A DNA stretch of 8,269 nt, taken from assembly GCA_937894805.1 (NCBI GenBank), contig CALAYR010000159.1:1-8269 (forward strand), written 5' to 3'. Both the position numbers and the translations under genes were made by a program. The notes beneath the pieces were generated by a model that was given only the letters and a program-made list of their open reading frames with translations, ran no database searches and had not been told where the DNA came from. This DNA is from an uncultured Acidimicrobiaceae bacterium. Lineage in GTDB: Bacteria; Actinomycetota; Acidimicrobiia; Acidimicrobiales; RAAP-2. Below, one piece after another: positions 5,901-8,269 of the stretch. Each line of letters starts with the position of its first letter. The first letter of the stretch is position 1.

Positions 5901-7703
5901 CCCACGGCCAATACGTCTATCGGATTCATCTCCTACTTCACCGGTGGTGCCGTAAAGCCGGGCCCCGTCTCGGGCGCCTCAGCCACCGCCGGCAACGGTT
6001 CGTTGACGGTGACGTGGAACGCGCCGACGACTGGTGACGCACCAACCTCCTACACCGTTTCGGTTCCTGGTCAGTCCGACTGCGTCATTGACGTGGCGAC
6101 CAACCCGTCCGCGGCGTTGAGCTGCACCTTCACGGGTCTGACTAACGGCACGAGCTACACCGCGACGGTCGTGGCGACCAACGCCAAGGGCAGTGCCACC
6201 GGCGCCACCGCGAGCGCCACTCCGGCCACGTCGCCCGGTGCCCCTACCGGTGTGACGACCTCAGCCGGTAATGGTTCGGTTACGGTCAGCTGGACGGCTC
6301 CGAGCTCGACCGGTGGATCGACGATTTCGAGCTACACCGTTACCGCGAGCCCCGGTGGTGCGACTTGCACTGTCAATGCTCCGGCCACGAGTTGCACTGT
6401 TTCGGGCCTGACCAACGGCACGAACTACACCTTCACGGTCACTGCGACGAACGGCGCCGGTACCTCGACGGGCTCGGCCTCGGCCGCCACGGCACCGCAG
6501 GCCACCGCGCCCGGTGCCCCCACCAATGTTGCCGCCACCGGTGACGACGGTCAGGCCGTAGTGACATGGACTGCTCCGACCAACGATGGTGGTGCCGCGA
6601 TTGACGGCTACATCGTCACCGCTTCTCCCGGTGGTGCGACCTGCACCGCCGTGGCGCCCGCGACGACCTGCACCATTTCGGGTCTCACCAACGGCACGGA
6701 GTACACCTTCACGGTCACTGCAACGAACAACGCGGGTAACTCGTCTTCGTCGGCCTCGAGCAACGCGGTGACCCCCGGCGCGGCTCCCGGCACACCGGAC
6801 TACGTCCAGGCCACACCCGGTAACCACTCGACCCAGATCAACTGGGCCGCCCCGAGCACTGGACCGGCTCCAACGCGCTACGTCGTGACGATGCAGCCCG
6901 GCGGAACAACCTGCACGGTTGACCTCGTCGCTAACCCTTCAGCGCCGCTGAGTTGCAACTTCACGGGACTCACCAACGGCACGCGCTACACCTTCACGGT
7001 GACGGCCTTCCTCGCCAACGGTAACTCCACGTCCGACACCATTTCGACGGTCGTGAATCCCGGTCCACTGAAGCCAACTGCACCGCGCGTCATTGTCTTT
7101 CACGGCGACCCCAAGGGCCTCACCGTGGTGAGCTGGAAGGTCTCGGCCTCCAACGGTGGTTCGGCCATTGTTAAGTACGTTGCAACGGTGACCGGTCCTC
7201 GCTACGCCAAGTCGTGCACCGTCAACATGGTCGCGAACCCCCGGGCCGCCCTGAAGTGCACCTTCACTGGTCTGAAGCCCAAGCGCTTCTACACCTATCG
7301 CGTGGTGGCGGTGAACGCCGCCGGTCAGACCGCGTCCCCTAAGGCCAAGCGAGCCATCGACACGGCGATTCGCATTGTTAGCTTCGCCAAGGGCAAGGTG
7401 ACCATGTGGTCTGGAATGTACCGTCAGGCCTTCATTACGGCCTCGTACATCAAGCGCTTTAAGTACACCAAGGTCGTGCTCACTGGTTACACCAACCCCG
7501 GCGGCTCACTGGCCTCGCGCACCAGCTTCACACAGGCCCGTGCCCTCACCGTGGCGAACTACCTGACCCGCCAGCTGCGCACCCTCGGTGTCACTGGTGT
7601 CACAATTATCGCCAACGGAACGGGTGCTTCGATCTACAAGAACCCCAACGCCAACCAGCGTCGTCTCAACCGTTCGGTGGCGACACTGCTGACGTACAAG
7701 TAG
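2979..7703 (+). CDS. giant secreted protein: twin eight-repeat propellers, six FN3 domains, OmpA-like C-terminus
   Basis: This complete gene (1574 aa, GTG to TAG) encodes a presumed surface adhesin or binding protein whose ligand is unknown. Residues 1-42 are a signal peptide: basic n-region with K16/R17, hydrophobic core 18-35, cleavage predicted after the ASA at 40-42. Residues 47-469 hold eight C-x5-C repeats (first Cys at 69, 126, 179, 234, 284, 338, 387, 440), seven of them followed by (N/D)G-x2-W. Residues 471-561 form an FN3 domain. Residues 566-990 hold a second set of eight C-x5-C repeats (590, 643, 696, 748, 802, 856, 909, 961). Five FN3 domains fill 994-1462, most with an SGLTNGT-type strand and a cysteine pair. 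Residues 1463-1574 resemble an OmpA-like domain: GYTNPGGS at 1503-1510, R1521 before AL, and NRSV at 1564-1567. In OmpA an Asp at the GYTN position contacts diaminopimelate; here it is N1506, so peptidoglycan binding is uncertain. There is no LPxTG motif or C-terminal membrane anchor. It lies downstream of the lectin-domain gene on the same strand, 323 bp away, probably with its own promoter. Confidence 0.9.
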   Translation: MYTFIPSTRDALALAKRLFVTFIAVVIMATGLNLAHATSASATPTPWSLRLATTSSDAASWSFPTGATCVSSTLCIMSGWYEGGDRHEYGFVSIYNGTTWTQYSVGNTLGTDPNRVGGTEITSSNCLSATFCYAGGYYTIGNQIHGMVSIFDGTSWTDYATGDSIEVQQRGSWINKVSCATTTLCVATGAYQDANYDRRTYISTWNGTSWATSDFVPPVNTGYTNFGQYSGVSCVSATYCVVGLTVEDTNQSAYAAAATYNGSSWSWNVMTDDTRNPGILGLVCTSTTFCAMSVMYSGNVSGTYSNIPKVLMYNGSTWTATAPSPAGATPMSLGGLSCLSSTFCVVTGQETSWHAYASVWNGSSWTKTIVGASLDVGNNSQLMGVSCSSTTNCYAAGHYSKSVNTQLGSSFYASFNGSSWTATDLADANSYRAMGTGAACAASGFCMIYGAMWLSSDQNEHSHAFAYGGFPPTAPSAPNATKASSGDHSATLTWTAPFNNGSAITGYTVTASPGGATCTTTTALTCTISGLTNDTLYTLSVTATNAIGTSPASAELTTTPAAPPVPAVGWTDDGNPFGDNGATMLASLKCLSTTFCVASGGVSSQANGMQATVGFYDGSSWTSSVIAQSLNIGNNAIATRVRCLSSTFCVAGGSYTDASNKSRTFVATYNGTTWTATQVGSTYTGGPMAAISEISCASTTFCGLLGWGYSPQYQPRGYVATFNGTTWTTADVGAASGAMMTFPLTLDCPTTTRCIALTSSMTGGPSGVANYAVSMIFNGTSWTSTTITQSGFDDISLYTLDCVSATFCAASGAAGLNTAMTPIAGTFDGTSWTLANVTGLTGTAKGGATGTGGLICLSSTNCIGASTMSIGMQANHQYAVKYDGTSWTATYLGANIDPGNGGMASGIDCPAANLCFVAGHNNLSDGTTYATMSTYKNGTWTTGALGTTLTGSNSQAGSVACPSTTMCLATGMIQPTANTSIGFISYFTGGAVKPGPVSGASATAGNGSLTVTWNAPTTGDAPTSYTVSVPGQSDCVIDVATNPSAALSCTFTGLTNGTSYTATVVATNAKGSATGATASATPATSPGAPTGVTTSAGNGSVTVSWTAPSSTGGSTISSYTVTASPGGATCTVNAPATSCTVSGLTNGTNYTFTVTATNGAGTSTGSASAATAPQATAPGAPTNVAATGDDGQAVVTWTAPTNDGGAAIDGYIVTASPGGATCTAVAPATTCTISGLTNGTEYTFTVTATNNAGNSSSSASSNAVTPGAAPGTPDYVQATPGNHSTQINWAAPSTGPAPTRYVVTMQPGGTTCTVDLVANPSAPLSCNFTGLTNGTRYTFTVTAFLANGNSTSDTISTVVNPGPLKPTAPRVIVFHGDPKGLTVVSWKVSASNGGSAIVKYVATVTGPRYAKSCTVNMVANPRAALKCTFTGLKPKRFYTYRVVAVNAAGQTASPKAKRAIDTAIRIVSFAKGKVTMWSGMYRQAFITASYIKRFKYTKVVLTGYTNPGGSLASRTSFTQARALTVANYLTRQLRTLGVTGVTIIANGTGASIYKNPNANQRRLNRSVATLLTYK
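3117..4385 (+). repeat. first eight-unit C-x5-C / NGxxW repeat array (propeller 1)
   Basis: This part of the 1574-residue gene encodes eight units of 49-57 residues. Each has a C-x5-C hairpin (for example CLSSTFC), then Y/F/W-(N/D)-G-x2-W about 25 residues later. The eighth unit stops at FAYGG without the tryptophan strand, and an unpaired W47 strand just after the signal peptide can fill that place. That is the expected signature of a circularly closed eight-bladed beta-propeller. The fold is inferred; the periodicity is directly visible. Confidence 0.8.
4674..5948 (+). repeat. second eight-unit C-x5-C / NGxxW repeat array (propeller 2)
   Basis: A second set of eight units is even more regular, with first cysteines 52-54 residues apart. 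As in the first array, seven units have the (N/D)GxxW or NGxW strand, the eighth ends at YFTGG without it, and a lone W570 strand precedes the first unit. The array is separated from propeller 1 by one FN3 domain (about 4389-4661), which suggests duplication of a whole propeller. Confidence 0.8.
5958..7364 (+). repeat. five tandem FN3 domain repeats (stalk)
   Basis: Five FN3 units of roughly 90-100 residues follow propeller 2. Each has a Cys pair around the C-C' region, of two spacings: 14 residues in units 1, 4 and 5 (C1035/C1049, C1312/C1326, C1413/C1427) and 9 residues in units 2 and 3 (C1130/C1139, C1222/C1231). Units 2 and 3 still share identical DNA blocks, including CCCGGTGGTGCGAC and a 20-nt block starting TACACCTTCACGG, so they look like the most recent duplication. 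The array probably acts as a spacer between the binding propellers and the C-terminal domain. Confidence 0.8.
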
Positions 7704-7715
7704 TCCGAGGTACAC

Positions 7716-7747
7716 AAACAGCCCCCGGCGAAAGCCGGGGGCTGTTT
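7716..7747 (+). terminator. strong hairpin terminator after the large secreted gene
   Basis: A perfect 14-bp stem (arms 7716-7729 and 7734-7747, core CAGCCCCCGGC) is capped by a GAAA tetraloop and begins 12 nt after the TAG stop. The arm ends give AAA upstream and TTT downstream, so it could work in both directions. The T-tract is short, with C following TTT, but the stem is very stable. Confidence 0.88.
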
Positions 7748-7778
7748 CAATTCAGGCGAGAGTTACTCGAGTGCGTTT

Positions 7779-7869
7779 GGCGGATTTAACCGCTGATCAG
7801 GCGTGAGCCTTTACGGCGTTCTCAGATTGGGAACCGTGCCTTATCAAATGACTCACGCGTCAATCCGCC
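7779..7869. other. nested inverted repeats: possible structured RNA or relic palindromic element
   Basis: Three helices can nest in one 91-nt stretch. GGCGGATT (7779-7786) pairs with AATCCGCC (7862-7869), GCGTGAG (7801-7807) with CTCACGC (7852-7858), and TACGG (7812-7816) with CCGTG (7834-7838) using one G-U pair. A competing small hairpin, GCGG-ATTTAA-CCGC (7780-7793), would exclude the outer helix. No protein is encoded here. It may be a small RNA ending at the hairpin near 7916-7936, or the remnant of a mobile palindrome. The strand is undetermined and I recognise no known RNA family. Confidence 0.4.
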
Positions 7870-7915
7870 TCAACTATGGCTGATTACCCAGCTGAGTCGG
7901 ATTATGAACTCCCGT

Positions 7916-7936
7916 GGGCGCCTCTCGGGCGCCTTT
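7916..7936 (+). terminator. short GC-rich hairpin with T-run, candidate terminator
   Basis: GGCGCC (7917-7922) and GGCGCC (7928-7933) form a 6-bp stem around a TCTCG loop. It extends by a G-U pair (7916/7934) and is followed by TTTAATA. This resembles a compact intrinsic terminator on the + strand. No gene lies just upstream, so it would end either read-through from the large gene or the possible RNA at 7779-7869. Confidence 0.45.
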
Positions 7937-7973
7937 AATACTGAGCTAATCGGGGGCTCTCTAGTCATAAGAG

Positions 7974-8000
7974 GTGGACCAATGAGTGGGGTCTGGACAA
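7974..8000 (+). repeat. 27-bp direct repeat, copy 1
   Basis: GTGGACCAATGAG followed by TGGGGTCTGGACAA. It differs from copy 2 at a single base (G at 7986 against A at 8080). Read on the other strand it begins TTGTCCAGACCCCA and ends TTGGTCCAC, which resembles, from memory, the terminal repeats of IS3-family (IS150-group) elements. No transposase is present in the window. Confidence 0.75.
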
Positions 8001-8067
8001 GGCAATGAGCGTCGTTAATAGTCGCGCCAATCTCAATCGGCTTGCGAAAAACAGACCCTCACAAAAT

Positions 8068-8094
8068 GTGGACCAATGAATGGGGTCTGGACAA
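8068..8094 (+). repeat. 27-bp direct repeat, copy 2
   Basis: This second copy (26 of 27 bases identical) has the same orientation and starts 94 bp after copy 1, leaving a 67-bp spacer. Just upstream, CAGACCC (8052-8058) is an inverted match to GGGTCTG inside this copy (8083-8089), so the stretch 8052-8089 could also fold back on itself. These may be insertion-sequence end remnants or paired protein-binding sites. Confidence 0.75.
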
Positions 8095-8269
8095 CAATTT
8101 GTTCTGTCTGCACTTCTAACTATTAAGTGGTGCTAACGGCGCCAAGTAGGCGATTATGCCTAGGGCTGTCTCTTGAACTGGTGGTGTGGCAAATTGGTTC
8201 CAGTCGGGAACATAGGCACTCCGAGCCATTCCATTCCACATTGTGTACCAAGTATTTTTTATGCGGGCT
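8095..8269. other. non-coding contig end, no gene recognised
   Basis: No ORF of meaningful length, RNA gene or clear promoter is visible. GC over 8101-8269 is about 49% (82 of 169 by hand count), against about 62% in a sample of the large gene. Small hairpins occur, such as TAGGC-GATTAT-GCCTA (8147-8162). The lower GC and the nearby IS-like repeats suggest an intergenic or formerly mobile stretch. Confidence 0.5.

Noticed and set aside
6261..6827. 188-aa antisense ORF rich in Arg and Gly
   Set aside because: Shadow of the repetitive FN3-coding DNA; low-complexity composition, no domain.
7784..7790. Integron attC-like core (ATTTAAC)
   Set aside because: It fits RYYYAAC, but no matching GTTRRRY partner lies at the other end of the inverted repeats.
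8005..8079. 24-aa ORF starting MSVVNS
   Set aside because: Short, ends inside repeat copy 2, only a weak AAGG 3 nt before the ATG; could be chance.
7974..8094. CRISPR array
   Set aside because: Only two repeat copies with a 67-bp gap, no further units and no cas genes.
8196..8212. tRNA-like T-arm (GGTTCCAGTC)
   Set aside because: The T-loop consensus purine is C here, and no acceptor or anticodon stem can be built around it.

Overview
The window looks like the end of an assembled, probably metagenomic, contig from an actinobacterium. The evidence is moderately high GC in coding DNA (37 of 60 in a hand count of 6001-6060), a GTG start, and large secreted proteins built from fibronectin type III (FN3) domains and repeats of the form C-x5-C followed by (N/D)G-x2-W. 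I know that mix mainly from Actinomycetota. No ribosomal or housekeeping gene is present, so the taxonomic call is an inference. The first 51 bases are not genomic: they are an Illumina P5/read-1 adapter with its i5 index, and genuine sequence starts at 52.

Region by region: 52-2655 (+) is a large surface protein whose 5' end is cut off by the adapter. It has a C-type-lectin-like domain with an EPN motif, four divergent FN3-like domains and a C-terminal propeller-like region. 2656-2978 is intergenic. It holds a small minus-strand ORF encoding a two-CxxC zinc-ribbon-like peptide and the upstream region of the next gene, including a tandem 8-bp repeat. 2979-7703 (+) is a complete 1574-residue secreted protein: signal peptide, eight-repeat propeller, FN3, second eight-repeat propeller, five FN3 domains and a C-terminal OmpA-like domain. 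A 14-bp GAAA-loop hairpin follows at 7716-7747. 7748-8269 has no convincing gene and is only about 49% GC over its last 169 bases. It contains a nested inverted-repeat structure, a second terminator-like hairpin, and two direct copies of a 27-bp repeat that resembles insertion-sequence ends.

The two large genes share a design: export, FN3 spacers carrying a cysteine pair, and beta-rich recognition modules. They probably form a cell-surface adhesion or carbohydrate-binding locus. In this reading the first protein supplies a lectin head, and the second supplies twin propellers on an FN3 stalk that may be held in the wall by the OmpA-like domain. The ligands cannot be told from sequence. I see no toxin, nuclease, CRISPR, phage or metabolic system here. 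The most notable features are the architecture of the 1574-residue protein and the unexplained 3' non-coding region.
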